Part shown: in pieces, positions 1-10,810 of the stretch
Layout of the letters: the number at the start of each line of letters is the position of its first letter
Numbering within the stretch: position 1 is the first letter of the stretch
Source: Hippopus hippopus
Taxonomy: Eukaryota > Mollusca > Bivalvia > Cardiida > Cardiidae
Reading direction: 5' to 3'
Assembly (NCBI GenBank): GCA_946811185.2
Contig: OX328097.1
Span: forward strand, 10,052,252-10,116,251
DNA length: 64,000 nucleotides
The notes under the pieces: model-generated
What the model was told of the DNA's origin: nothing
What the model saw: the letters and a program-made list of their open reading frames with translations, nothing else
Database searches by the model: none
Made by a program: the position numbers and the translations under genes

Positions 1-167
1 CACTGGGCAAGTAAAAGAACCAAGGAGATCTAAGCAAAGAAATCCAGGGTCTCATTCTTGGGTTTCCTTGTATCCAATTATTTCTCACTAGATTCACTCT
101 TTTTCTTTCTCACAGTCAATACCAAATGTGCCTAGAACACGGAGGGACCTAATTCCTACAAATTATG
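1..167. repeat. Left arm of 167-bp inverted duplication
   Basis: This is the reverse complement of 2883-3049, essentially base for base. It starts exactly at the window edge, so the true arm may be longer on the left; the right arm ends at 3049, where unlike sequence begins. No gene is visible in it. Confidence 0.9.
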
Positions 168-317
168 TCTTAAAACATTGAAAGGTTTTTCAAAACTGCT
201 CAATTACTCCATTTTCTTACCCTGGAAATGATTGATTGATTGTATGGTGTTTAACGCCGTTTTCAACATTATTTCAGTTATATTGCTGCGGTAAGTCCAC
301 CTATCTATGTTTTCCTG

Positions 318-1649
318 GAGCGAAGCCGAAGGGGACTTTAGGTTTGCACTCCGTCCGTCCGTCTGTGCGTCCGTCTGTCCATCAGTCTGGCAAATCAGTT
401 TTCCGGACTTTTTTTCTAAACGCAGATATTGAGCTGATTTTTGGTGAGTAAGTCAACCACCATGAGTTACAGATCAAGTTCGAGTTTCGTTCCGGTCCAC
501 TGAGTTTTGACGAAATTACGGGCCTTGGACTTAGAAAATTTCACTGAAAAAACAGTTTTCCACACTTTTTTTCTTAACACTGGTAGATATTGAGCTCATT
601 TTTGGTGTGCAAGTCAACAACCATGAGTTACAGATCAAGTTCGAGTTTTGTTCCGGTCCACTGATTTTTGAGGAAATTATGGGCCTTAGACTTAGAAATT
701 TTTACGGAAAAAAACAGTTTTCCAGACTTTTTTTCTAAACACTGGCAGATATTGAGATGATTTTTGGTGTGTAAGTCAACCACCATGAGTTACAGATCAA
801 GTTTGAGTTTCGTTACGGTCCACTGATTTTTGACGAAATTACGGGCCTTGGACTTGGAAATTTTCATGGAAAAAAAAGTTTTCCGGACTTTTTTTCTAAA
901 CGCTGGTAGATATTGAGCTGCTTTTTGGTGTGCAAGTCAACAACCATGAGTTACAGATCAAGGTCGAGTTTCGTTATGGTCCACTGATTTTTGATGAAAT
1001 TACGGGCCTTGGACTTAGAAATTTTCATGGAAAAAACAGATTTCCGGACTTTTTTCTAAATGCTGGCAGATATTGAGCTAATTTTTATAGTGTAAGTCAA
1101 CCACTGTGAGTTACATATCAAGTTTGAGTTTCGTTCAGGTCCACTGATTTTTGACGAAATTACGGGCCTTGGACTTGGAAATGTTCACCCCAAAAAAAGT
1201 TTTCCGGACTTTTTTTCTAAACGCTTGCAGATATTGAGCTGATTTTCGGTGTGAAAGTCAACCACCATGAGTTACAGATCAAGTTTGAGTTTCGTTCTGG
1301 TCCACTGATTTTTTAAGAAATTACAGGCCTTGGACTTAGAAAATTTCACAGAAAAAAACAATTTTCCCGACTTTTTTACTTACAATGCACATGTTTGGCA
1401 TGTAGGTACCTGTCATAGATACTGATCTTCTGTGGGTTATATGTCCAAGGTCAAGGTCAAAAATTTTAACCCTTATCATGAAAACCTACCCTCAACACTT
1501 TTCAGTCATTTCTCTATATATTTTTTAAGTACTTAAGTTATAACACTTATACATGGTAAGCTGGTACCTCTCATTGGTACACACCTGCTGATGATAAGGT
1601 CAAGATCATCTCACAAGGTAAAGGTCATATTTCTGAAAATTTGCTTTTA

Positions 1650-1682
<33 letters not shown>

Positions 1683-1896
1683 CTTAGTAAAACTTCTTCA
1701 ATGAACTTACTTTAAGGAGGAAAATGCTTATGTATCTGGCTTTCATAAAGCATTGCATACAAAGACAGACACGATGCTTATAATTCTGAAAGGGGGTCAA
1801 ATACGTTTTTTCTCCTCCACAGAGTTTCACAAACTATACCTGCCAGCGATATGTACGGCCGGTAGGGGACTCAGTATTGCTATGCAATACTATCAG
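318..1896 (+). mobile_element. Pearl-like tandem-core element (GGAGCGAAG type)
   Basis: It begins GGAGCGAAGCCGAAGGGGAC, followed by a CCGTCCGTCC microsatellite (352-380), six core repeats, and a palindrome TGTGTTTCACAAACACA followed by TCTTGT near 1682. A tail of about 200 bases follows, with a second hairpin (GTATTGCTATGCAATAC, about 1882). This order (5' leader, microsatellite, tandem core, 3' hairpin) is that of pearl/Helentron-derived non-autonomous elements. It carries no protein. It lies inside a SINE, whose halves flank it. Confidence 0.65.
443..1375 (+). repeat. Six tandem core repeats of about 161 bp
   Basis: Successive units start near 443, 604, 766, 927, 1089 and 1249, a spacing of 160-162 bp. 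Each contains AGTCAACCACCATGAGTTAC, GGTCCACTGATTTTTGACGA and a run such as TTTTCCGGACTTTTTTTCT. Units differ by a few percent. The last three are also present in the downstream duplicate (3240-3690). Confidence 0.9.
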
Positions 1897-2823
1897 AATC
1901 CTTGTTTTTACCACTACTCCGCACAATAGTCTTTCCAAGCAACTGGCTGCTTTCCCACATAACCATCGTCAAAGCAATGGTCAGAGGTAAGAGAGGAATG
2001 CATCCTGTCACAATGATTAACATCAACCCTTTGAGAGAAATTGGCTGAGCCGGGAATCAAACCAGCGACCCCCAGTTCTCAAGTCCTGCACACTACCCAC
2101 TGATCTCCAGGAGCTCAGCCCTGGAAATGAACAAATCAAATGTCTAGATGCCTTTGCAGTTGACAGCTACATGAAACAACATTGTGGTAAACTATAACAG
2201 GAATGATTTAGATCCTCTGTATCTAACTTATTTGTCCAGTCAATCAATCATGATCTAATTGACCGTTGAAGGATATTTAAAAATAAGTCAATTTAGAGGT
2301 ATTGATACTATCATCTGATAAATACTGTATAATCTACTGTAGAAGACAGCTTTTGGAAACAATGTGGAAGAATGAGCAACCACTTATGACATTCTGACTG
2401 TCAACCATATCAAGTATCAAGGAGAGCACTTTTCTTTGAATGTTTCTCCCCTGTCTTATAGTAGTCTAAGAACAGCCTGTTTAGTACTGGGATAACCCTT
2501 TACCACACAATGCCAACCTTTAACGACTTTGAGAAAGAAGACCTTTGAAAACATTGTGGGAAAAGGAGAAAATGCTGATAACCAGCATTTTCTCCTATTT
2601 CCACAATTTTTTCTACCCTATCAAAGATAACTTCCACAATTTTAGCCACATTTAACTTTGCATCTGCATATGCTTGGGGTTTGGACAGGTCTAAAATTTT
2701 TATGTGTAGCAGAGGGTTAAAGTCAAGTATCCACTCTCAATGTAGGAAAAATGGGACCCTAGACCCCCTAAATATACTCAGTTCCATAAATAAGTGTGCA
2801 CTTAATTTTCTTTTATTTCTCGT
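850..2823 (+). repeat. First copy of ~1.97-kb direct duplication
   Basis: It matches 3164-5137 at a constant offset of 2314 bases with only scattered substitutions. The duplicated block holds three core repeats, the 3' part of the tandem-core element, the SINE head and one TTAA-A MITE. At 2779-2823 it ends 45 bases into the left arm of the foldback element that is complete in the second copy. Confidence 0.9.
2492..2720 (-). mobile_element. TTAA-A MITE
   Basis: It starts ATAACCCTTTACCACAC (one change from TTAA), carries the GGAGAAAATGCTG palindrome at about 2565-2600, and ends AGAGGGTTAA. It is carried in the direct duplication. Confidence 0.8.
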
Positions 2824-2882
2824 TTTATTTCTAGTTTACCTGGTTAAGATCTGGTTTGGACAGAGTCATATTGTATCTGGAA

Positions 2883-3049
2883 CATAATTTGTAGGAATTA
2901 GGTCCCTCCGTGTTCTAGGCACATTTGGTATTGACTGTGAGAAAGAAAAAGAGTGAATCTAGTGAGAAATAATTGGATACAAGGAAACCCAAGAATGAGA
3001 CCCTGGATTTCTTTGCTTAGATCTCCTTGGTTCTTTTACTTGCCCAGTG
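2883..3049. repeat. Right arm of 167-bp inverted duplication
   Basis: Reverse complement of 1-167. Together the two arms bracket the SINE and the tandem-core element, giving the first 3 kb a stem-and-loop layout at genomic scale. Confidence 0.9.
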
Positions 3050-3163
3050 TACAGCACTATACAATAGAGGCTACCTCTTAGCTTCTTACCAGTTCAACCC
3101 TAGCTGGGTGGGAAGTGCATTGTGCCTCTGAAAGATCCATGTAAAGACTGGGAACCAAACATA

Positions 3164-3963
3164 GGACTTGGAAATTTTCATGGAAAAAAAAGTTTTCCGG
3201 ACTTTTTTTCTAAACGCTGGTAGATATTGAGCTGCTTTTTGGTGTGCAAGTCAACAACCATGAGTTACAGATCAAGGTCGAGTTTCGTTATGGTCCACTG
3301 ATTTTTGATGAAATTACGGGCCTTGGACTTAGAAATTTTCATGGAAAAAACAGATTTCCGGACTTTTTTCTAAATGCTGGCAGATATTGAGCTAATTTTT
3401 ATAGTGTAAGTCAACCACTGTGAGTTACATATCAAGTTTGAGTTTCGTTCAGGTCCACTGATTTTTGACGAAATTACGGGCCTTGGACTTGGAAATGTTC
3501 ACCCCAAAAAAAGTTTTCCGGACTTTTTTTCTAAACGCTTGCAGATATTGAGCTGATTTTCGGTGTGAAAGTCAACCACCATGAGTTACAGATCAAGTTT
3601 GAGTTTTGTTCTGGTCCACTGATTTTTTAAGAAATTACAGGCCTTGGACTTAGAAAATTTCACAGAAAAAAACAATTTTCCCGACTTTTTTACTTACAAT
3701 GCACATGTTTGGCATGTAGGTACCTGTCATAGATACTGATCTTCTGTGGGTTATATGTCCAAGGTCAAGGTCAAAAATTTTAACCCTTATCATGAAAATC
3801 TACCCTCAACACTTTTCAGTCATTTCTCTATATATTTTTTAAGTACTTAAGTTATAACACTTATACATGGTAAGCTGGTACCTCTCATTGGTACACACCT
3901 GCTGATGATAAGGTCAAGGTCATCTCACAAGGTAAAGGTCATATTTCTGAAAATTTGCTTTTA

Positions 3964-3996
<33 letters not shown>

Positions 3997-5137
3997 CTTA
4001 GTAAAACTTCTTCAATGAACTTACTTTAAGGAGGAAAATGCTTATGTATCTGGCTTTCATAAAGCATTGCATACAAAGACAGACACGATGCTTATAATTC
4101 TGAAAGGGGGTCAAATACGTTTTTTCTCCTCCACAGAGTTTCACAAACTATACCTGCCAGCGATATGTACGGCCGGTAGGGGACTCAGTATTGCTATGCA
4201 ATACTATCAGAATCCTTGTTTTTACCACTACTCCGCACAATAGTCTTTCCAAGCAACTGGCTGCTTTCCCACATAACCATCGTCAAAGCAATGGTCAGAG
4301 GTAAGAGAGGAATGCATCCTGTCACAATGATTAACATCAACCCTTTGAGAGAAATTGGCTGAGCCGGGAATCAAACCAGCGACCCCCAGTTCTCAAGTCC
4401 TGCACACTACCCACTGATCTCCAGGAGCTCAGCCCTGGAAATGAACAAATCAAATGTCTAGATGCCTTTGCAGTTGACAGCTACATGAAACAACATTGTG
4501 GTAAACTATAACAGGAATGATTTAGATCCTCTGTATCTAACTTATTTGTCCAGTCAATCAATCATGATCTAATTGACCGTTGAAGGATATTTAAAAATAA
4601 ATCAATTTAGAGGTATTGATACTATCATCTGATAAATACTGTATAATCTACTGTAGAAGACAGCTTTTGGAAACAATGTGGAAGAATGAGCAACCACTTA
4701 TGACATTCTGACTGTCAACCATATCAAGTATCAAGGAGAGCACTTTTCTTTGAATGTTTCTCCCCTGTCTTATAGTAGTCTAAGAACAGCCTGTTTAGTA
4801 CTGGGATAACCCTTTACCACACAATGCCAACCTTTAACGACTTTGAGAAAGAAGACCTTTGAAAACATTGTGGGAAAAGGAGAAAATGCTGATAACCAGC
4901 ATTTTCTCCTATTTCCACAATGTTTTCTACCCTATCAAAGATAACTTCCACAATTTTAGCCACATTTAACTTTGCATCTGCATATGCTTGGGGTTTGGAC
5001 AGGTCTAAAATTTTTATGTGTAGCAGAGGGTTAAAGTCAAGTATCCACTCTCAATGTAGGAAAAATGGGACCCTAGACCCCCTAAATATACTCAGTTCCA
5101 TAAATAAGTGTGCACTTAATTTTCTTTTATTTCTCGT
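3164..5137 (+). repeat. Second copy of ~1.97-kb direct duplication
   Basis: Offset +2314 from 850-2823. It includes the 3' half of the tandem-core element, the SINE head with its CCCTGGAAATGA flank (4433-4444), and a MITE. Differences seen include GAAAACCTACC versus GAAAATCTACC and AAGATCATC versus AAGGTCATC, so the copies are recent or allelic. Confidence 0.9.
4806..5034 (-). mobile_element. TTAA-A MITE (duplicate of 2492-2720)
   Basis: Same copy as at 2492, carried by the direct duplication, with the same ATAA start and TTAA end. Confidence 0.8.
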
Positions 5138-5709
5138 TGCATGTTTTACTGAAGACCAACAAATTTGGTATCATACTTTAGTTCCGAGTCTGTAGAAAAT
5201 GCCAGGCTTATCAGATTTTGACTAACAGAAAGTTTAAGTTAGGTTTTTGCAGTTTAAATGAAGGTGGTACTAAATTCAAAGTTGCAAAAGTACTCAAAGA
5301 CTAAGGTAACATTAAAGTTAGGTTTTGGCCACCGCTCTCGTTCAGGAATGGAATAACATTCCTGATGCAATGATTTTACGTTATGTAAGGTCTATGCGAC
5401 GTCGAATAATTGCCTGTATCGACAGCAGAGGTGGCCATACAAGATATTGATTGAAAAATTACAAGAACTTCAAGAAAAACCTAACTTTAATGTTACCTTA
5501 GTCTTTGAGTACTTTTGCAATTTTGGTTTTAGTACCACCTTCATTTAAACTGCAAAAACCTAACTTTAACTTTTTGTTAGTCAAAATCTGATTAGCCTGG
5601 CATTTTCTACAGACTCGGAACTAAAGTATAATACCAAATTTGTTGGTCTTCAGTAAAACATGCGACGAGAAATAAAAGAAAATTAAGTGCACACTTATTT
5701 ATGGAACTG
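5093..5709. mobile_element. 617-bp foldback element with ~230-bp inverted arms
   Basis: The left end CAGTTCCATAAATAAGTGTG is repeated inverted at the right end (CACACTTATTTATGGAACTG). Complementarity runs about 230 bases into each side (5093-5320 and 5478-5709). The central loop of about 150 bases holds a small palindrome, CAGGAATGGAATAACATTCCTG in two halves. No ORF is present. The flanks do not show a clear duplication, so the superfamily is undetermined. Confidence 0.8.
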
Positions 5710-5814
5710 CATATAGTTCTAAGGGGACATATCAGAAAGGAGAGGAGACCCAAAATTTTGCATTTTTAGGGTGTTTTAGTAAGCATATCATGAGAAAATA
5801 AGTATGTATAACCA

Positions 5815-5905
5815 AGATCAGACTGCAAATTCTGTGCTGATCTATATCCACACTTTCTGCAGGAGGAATTAATGGAGTTAGCTCTCTAAGTGTTAACCTT
5901 TGTAG
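5815..5905 (+). mobile_element. Fragment of TTAA-B-like MITE
   Basis: AAGATCAGACTGCAAATTCTG with a degraded return arm (GCTGATCTATATCCACACT). Both ends are lost. Confidence 0.45.
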
Positions 5906-5947
5906 CACTGACTGGGATTTAATTGCTTATGCTGATTCAATTGGGAT

Positions 5948-6289
5948 TTAACCCTGTACCGCACAATCCAGATTTTTATTATGACCCCGAGTAATAGGTC
6001 TTTTGAAAACATTGTGAGAAAAGAAGAAAATGCTGGTAACCAACATTTTCTCCTTTTCCCACAATGTTTACTAGACTTTCAAATCAAATCCCATCATTGA
6101 AAGGGTATGCAGATATAAAATTATACATGGTCAGAATGATGGAATTTGTCAATGACAGGATAGAAAAAAAACATTGTGAGAATAGGAGAAAATGCTGGTT
6201 ACTAGCATTTTCTCCTTTTCCCACAATGTTTTCCAAAACCTTCCTCCTTCATGATCTATAAAACACACAGTTACTAGGTAAAGGTTTAA
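5948..6289. mobile_element. TTAA-A inverted dimer, two right-type ends
   Basis: It starts TTAACCCTGTACCGCACAATC and ends AGGTAAAGGTTTAA, so both termini are the CCCTTTACCACAC type. Inside are two complete hairpins, one centred near 6035 with GGTAACC and one near 6205 with GGTTACT, joined by a short middle segment. The 342-bp length and opposite hairpin orientation make it two A copies fused head to head. Confidence 0.75.
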
Positions 6290-6544
6290 TATTGACTGCT
6301 GGAGTTCATGTATTGATTGTACATTTTATTGTAATTGAATAGTTTTGTGAATGTTTACTCAGCAGCAGTTCAATACCAGGTTTCATTATACTGCTGTTTA
6401 CTTTTTCCGTTCAATCCCTATAGCTTCAAGGACTAATTCACAAGCATAATTGAGTTAGTCAAATGGTTTCATTGTTACTGTATTATTTCTGTATGTATTG
6501 AATCCTATTTGTAAGTTAGCTGTTAGAATGATAAAAGATACAAA

Positions 6545-6810
6545 TTGAGCCATGCTCTGTGAAAAGGGGGCTTAATACATGTAGAAAAAAGTATTGACGC
6601 GGGTCAGCCTGTGCAGTCCACGCAGTCTGACCTGGGTTGAAAATTTTTGCTATAGGTGATTTTCATTTTCAGCATATCCAAGGACCATTCTATGCCACGA
6701 TTCCATTGGTTGTTAGACATAGTGGATTTTTATGGATCCATAATTATATGATGACATTCATGGTATAATGCATCACAGGGACGCATTAAATCCCCTTTTT
6801 GCCAGAGCGC
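6545..6810. mobile_element. Family D palindromic MITE
   Basis: The left end TTGAGCCATGCTCTGTGAAA answers the right end, a degraded form of CCCCTTTTCACAGAGCATGG. An inner palindrome of GGGTCAGCCTG...CAGTCTGACCTGGG type lies near 6600-6640. Other copies are at 17575, 39372 and 61815. The ends and target duplication are uncertain. Confidence 0.65.
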
Positions 6811-6849
6811 CGCTCAACTGTATCTGTATTTGTTTGGTCTTACTGAGAT

Positions 6850-7085
6850 CGAATTCTGCCAAACCCAGTAGTGAATTATACATCATAGAGAACTTGAAAC
6901 CAGAGGGACGCTGGTTTGAATCACCAGCTGGTTCAGTGTCTCTCCAAGGACTGATGAAAGTCATTGCCAAAGGATTCATTCCTGTCTCACTGCTAATCAT
7001 TGTTTCGACAATGGACACGTGGGAAAGCACCCAGTGGCTTTGGAAGAATGTAGTTCAAAGCAATGGTAACAGAAAGTGTACTAAA
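6850..7085 (+). mobile_element. Degraded tRNA-type SINE
   Basis: The B-box-like CTGGTTTGAATCACC (about 6912) is followed by the SINE body (GGATTCATTCCTGTCTCACT, CATTGTTTCGACAATGG, GGGAAAGCACCCAGTGGCTT). The tail is missing. It starts next to the end of the D element. Confidence 0.65.
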
Positions 7086-7613
7086 GATATTTATTTGATC
7101 AAAATGTTACTTTTCATACAAGCCAACTGTTCTATAAGACAACCCTCAGAACGATTCATTGTTGACATTGTCAGACAATAATCAAGGAAACCTTGTTAAA
7201 TGGCTATGTACATTTGAAACATACCGTATTTCTCCTAATAAATGCTCCGGGGAGCTATGCAAAACATAGATAGGGAGCCTTTATTTTGTACCCAATTTGC
7301 GAAGCAAAAAGTCTGTCCAATTTTGTATTTCTTTGTGTTTTAGTGATTGTTAAGAGGAAATATTAATCAAATTAGAGGAAATATTCATCAAATTCTTCAA
7401 ATACTGTCATTTTAATCAACTGATGTAGATTAGGTTATCATTATTTATGGGTTTTTATGGGGGGGGAACTACCAGTAGGGAAGGCGCTTTTATTAGAAGT
7501 AAGCTATTAGTCTAGCGGTCATATTCACTGAGTACCGGTATCACTATTCTTGATATTGTTCACATTCTTAAATCAAAGAATAGTCATCTCAGCCAATCAG
7601 AAGGCTATTCTCT

Positions 7614-7828
7614 TTACCCTTTACCACATGACAAAATTTCAGACCCCGTCCAAATTGAAAGCATTTGCAGAGCTCAAATTATGCAATTTTACTTTGATAG
7701 GGTAGAACACATTGTGGGAAAAGGAGAAAATGCTGGTTACCAGCATTTTCTCCTTTTCCCCCACTGTGTTTTCAATAGGCTTCTCCCTGCGGGTCGTTAA
7801 AAGTCAGCATTGAGTGATAAAGGGTTAA
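7614..7828 (+). mobile_element. TTAA-A MITE
   Basis: The left end is worn (TTTACCCTTTACCACATGAC). The hairpin is at 7712-7765 and the right end GATAAAGGGTTAA is intact. It abuts the B MITE at 7829, giving TTAATTAA at the join. Confidence 0.85.
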
Positions 7829-8051
7829 TTAACCCTTAGGTTGCTAAGCGTGACTTAAGTCCTTTTGCGGACAGTGTAGATTAAGATCAGACTTCACAGA
7901 ACTTGCAGTCTTGGATCTACACTATCTAGGTAGCAAGATATTTCTTTCCTCCTCTCTCCCCCTCCCACCCCCCCCCCCCCCCAAAAAAAAATAAATTTTT
8001 TTTTCACTATCAACTTGAAGGCATCATTCAACTTACTCAGCAGGATAAAGG
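7829..8051 (+). mobile_element. TTAA-B MITE with poly-C/poly-A tract
   Basis: It starts TTAACCCTTAGGTTGCTAAG, then GCGGACAGTGTAGATTAAGA with a degraded return arm, and ends AGCAGGATAAAGG without its TTAA. A run of about 20 C followed by A and T runs (7966-8003) has expanded inside it and may be an assembly-sensitive spot. Confidence 0.75.
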
Positions 8052-8157
8052 TGAGGATTTTGATTTGATTTAGGATGAGTTGTGAAGAGCATTCTTGTAC
8101 ATTAAAACATTTTAATAGCAATTCTCAGGAATTGTAATAGTCGACCCAAAAACCAAA

Positions 8158-8614
8158 AGATCCAGTGTTTTAGGACTTGCAATAAAATAAGGCTCGTCAA
8201 AGCATTGTGGGTCAGGGAGAAAATGTGAGTAACATGCAACTGTTCCTTTCTCCAACAATATCTACTATCCTTCCAAGGATGAATTCAATAATTTGAGCCA
8301 AACAACTCGTTAGTAAACAATAAAATTTTGACTTGCCCAAATTGAAAGCATATGCAGACAACATAGTAAACGTGGATCATATGGTAGATTTTGCCTTGTA
8401 CAGGATAGAAAATGATTGTGGAAAAAGAGAAAATGCTCATTACAAGCATTTTCATCTTTTCCTTACATTGATTCCAAAACTCTTCATTTTTAGGGTTGCT
8501 AAAACCTTGGATTGTTTGGTAGAGAGTTAAACATTTGTCTGCAAATGCTTCAAACTTTGAGAAGTTGAAAATTATTTTGTGTGGTAAAAAGTTAATATTC
8601 AAACTGTGGTCATA
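8158..8614 (-). mobile_element. TTAA-A MITE interrupted by another A MITE
   Basis: The left part (8158-8307) has a degraded hairpin (CATTGTGGGTCAGGGAGAAA). The right part (8531-8614) resumes with CATTTGTCTGCAAATGC and ends GTGTGGTAAAAAGTTAA. The break falls where the consensus reads CACATTTAATTTGTC, an internal TTAA used as target. Confidence 0.6.
8308..8530 (+). mobile_element. TTAA-A MITE nested in 8158-8614
   Basis: It runs from TTAGTAAACAATAAAATTTT to GGTAGAGAGTTAA, with a hairpin changed to CTCATTACAAG. It is oriented opposite to its host copy. Confidence 0.7.
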
Positions 8615-8834
8615 TACCAAATTTTCTTGGGTTGTTCATACATAGAAAACAGCTTAATTCAACTCATTAATTAAGGAACACTGTGACAAATGAAACAACT
8701 TACCACTTTTTGCATCGACTTAAGATCCATCCACCAAATCAGTGTAGGACTTGTCAGTTTCCTGGTCTATAGATATCACATCTTATTCTACAGTTCAAAG
8801 AAACATGAAATTTGGGAATAAAGTATATAGAAGA

Positions 8835-9245
8835 TATATTTTTATTTCGGTGAAAGATTGAAATTTATTTCATCGAGTGCACATCATCGGTAATATTTTC
8901 ACATCATCGGTAATATTTTCACAAGAGGCACAGCCATTCATGAAAATATTACTGATGATGTTCACCTGATGAAATAAATTTAGATCTTTCACTGAAAAAA
9001 ACAAATATTCTATTTATTTTATGTTTCTAACCCCCTTTTTGTTGAGAATTTCATCAAAATCCAGCAGTTGTTTTCAGTAATTCTGTGGTGTTCCCCCTCC
9101 ACAGAGCAACACATTACAATATTATGTTGAAATGACGGTAAATGCACGTAACATGTAAAATTAAACTTGGAAACCATGTAACAATGATAGCCTCTTCGTG
9201 GAAACGTGACAATACAAATTTTATGGGTCAGTATTATTTTTCAAT
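8835..9245. mobile_element. Family C repeat with inverted arms
   Basis: TTCGGTGAAAGATTGAAATT is answered inverted by GATCTTTCACTGAAAAAAAC at 8985-9004. The middle holds a 2x direct repeat (CATCATCGGTAATATTTTCA). The conserved 3' flank (CATCAAAATCCAGCAGTTGT, CCCCTCCACAGAGCAAC) is shared with 19375-19760. Confidence 0.6.
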
Positions 9246-9304
9246 AGGTATGCCAAATAAATGATGAAAATAATTGAACTCCAATTACCAAACAGTGCCA
9301 CGTA

Positions 9305-9509
9305 TTAACACTTTACCACACGACAATATTAAAGACTGGTTCAAATTGAAAACATTTGCAGACAAACACTTAAATGTGACTCAAAACTTAAAATTCGTTT
9401 TTTGGGGAGAAAACACTGTTGGGAAAGGAGAAAATGCTGTATTACCAGCATTTTTTCCTTTTTCTGCAATGTTTTTTTTTAAACAGTGGGGTATCAGGTA
9501 AAGGATTAA
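9305..9509 (+). mobile_element. TTAA-A MITE
   Basis: TTAACACTTTACCACACGAC to GGTAAAGGATTAA, with TTAA at both ends. The right arm after the hairpin is shortened by T-run slippage. Confidence 0.85.
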
Positions 9510-9600
9510 TGACTGAGAAGAAGGCTTTCGGAAAAAAATTGTTGAAAAATGCTGGCAATCTGTATTTTCTCCTTTTTCTCAATGTTATTATCTCAGTAAC
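9510..9600 (-). mobile_element. Truncated TTAA-A MITE
   Basis: GACTGAGAAGAAGGCTTTCG and a worn hairpin (AAATGCTGGCAATCTGTATT). Only the middle remains between two fuller copies. Confidence 0.5.
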
Positions 9601-9622
9601 TTGTGGTCTGGTAAACATTCTA

Positions 9623-9878
9623 TTTACCCTTCACCACACAATCCCAAGTTTTATTGACCTTGAGGAAGAAGGCTTTTGAAAAGCATTGTGAGATAAGGAG
9701 AAAGCTGGGAACCAGTATTTCTTTTTCTGCATTATTTTCACCAGCAATTCCTCTTTTTCTGCAATTTTATCTTGAGCTTTCAGAGACAGTTTTCACCATT
9801 TGTGACACATTAAATTTATCGTCTGTAAATGCTTTGGATTTGTTCAAGTCCAAAATTTTGTCGGTTAAAAAGAGTTAA
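9623..9878 (-). mobile_element. TTAA-A MITE
   Basis: TTTACCCTTCACCACACAATC to AAAGAGTTAA. The hairpin return arm has partly repeated itself (CAGCAATTCCTCTTTTTCTG), lengthening the copy. Confidence 0.8.
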
Positions 9879-10063
9879 ATGTCAATGTACTGCCAGATCA
9901 GACAGAAACTATTTAAATATAATACCCTGGTGGAGGCTTCAATTTGTAGAAAAAGAAAAAATACAAAAATTTAATACAGATCTACATAGCTGATACTCAA
10001 AAACTATAGTGAGTTCCATGAATCAGTCCCATCCTTGACATTGGCTGTTTGTGCTATCACCAT

Positions 10064-10285
10064 CTAGAGCACAATCCAGAGTTTTAATGACCCAGAGGAA
10101 GAAAAACTTTAGAAAATATTGTGGGAAACAGAAAACTTGCTGGTAACCAGTATTTTCTCCCTTTCCCACCATGTTTTCTTCCCTATTACAGGCAACTTCC
10201 ATCATCTGAGCAATATTTAATTTGTTGTGAGTAAACTCTTTTAATTTGGAGGAGTCTAAAATTTTGTCATCTGCTATAGAGTTAA
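10064..10285 (-). mobile_element. TTAA-A MITE
   Basis: The left end is lost (GAGCACAATCCAGAGTTTTA). The hairpin is at about 10118-10172 and the right end ATAGAGTTAA is intact. A 35-bp remnant of another left end (ATTCTCCACCGAACAATCCC) follows. Confidence 0.75.
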
Positions 10286-10319
10286 TTCTCCACCGAACAA
10301 TCCCTTTATTTGGTGAGTA

Positions 10320-10548
10320 TTAACTCTTTACCAAACAACAAAATCCTAGACTGGTCCAAATTGAAAGCATTTGCAGACGACAAAACAAACGTGACTCAAA
10401 AATTTAAACTTGACTTTGGAAGAGTAGAAAACATTGTGGGAAAAGGAGAAAATGCTGGTTACCAGCATTTTCTCCTTTTCTCACAGTGTTTTCAGAAGGC
10501 TTCTTCCTCGGGGTCTTTAAAACCAGGGATTGTTTGGTAAAGGGTTAA
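10320..10548 (+). mobile_element. TTAA-A MITE, near-consensus
   Basis: TTAACTCTTTACCAAACAAC to GGTAAAGGGTTAA, 229 bp, with the full palindrome centred on GCTGGTTACCAGC. This is a useful reference copy. Confidence 0.95.
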
Positions 10549-10559
10549 GACGCTTTTTC

Positions 10560-10768
10560 AAATGAAATTTTTCTAGACTTGTCCATATTGAAGGCATTGC
10601 ACTGGACAGGATTAATTTGGCTCACATAGTTGGATTTGCTTCTGAAAGATTAGAAAACACTGGAAAAAGGAGAAAATGCTGGTGACCAGCTTTTGCTCCT
10701 TTTCCCACAATGTTTTCAGACTTATTTTTTTCTCAGGATCTTTTAACCTGGAGCTTATGGAGGATTAA
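10560..10768 (+). mobile_element. TTAA-A MITE, left end lost
   Basis: It begins within TCTAGACTTGTCCATATTGA and ends GGAGGATTAA. The hairpin is shortened (GCTGGTGACCAGC). Confidence 0.7.
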
Positions 10769-10810
10769 CGATCACATTTTGATAAGGTTTTAACTTTCTG
10801 AACAAATTAT

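Larger units (their letters stand above)
220..2130 (-). mobile_element. tRNA-derived SINE split by a tandem-core element
   Basis: The SINE tail (ATTGATTG run, then GTATGGTGTTTAACGCCG) lies at 232-317. The body and tRNA-like head resume at about 1897-2118, with ACTCCGCACAATAG, GGCTGCTTTCCCACATAACC and a B-box-like segment in reverse (GGGAATCAAACCAGC). The whole is bracketed by a perfect 12-bp direct repeat, CCCTGGAAATGA, at 220-231 and 2119-2130. That is the expected target-site duplication of an L1-type retroposition. The gap between the two halves is the element at 318-1896. It resembles molluscan V-SINE/RUDI-like elements, but the family name is from memory. Confidence 0.8.

Noticed and set aside
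5093..5709. Tc1/mariner assignment for the CAGT-ended foldback
   Set aside because: The expected TA flanks are absent (CT on the left, CA on the right).
6768..7181. A 137-residue open frame on the plus strand
   Set aside because: It overlaps the end of a family D MITE and a degraded SINE; the SINE B box is inside it.
7964..7990. Poly-C/poly-A tract as a regulatory element
   Set aside because: It lies inside a TTAA-B MITE and looks like simple slippage.
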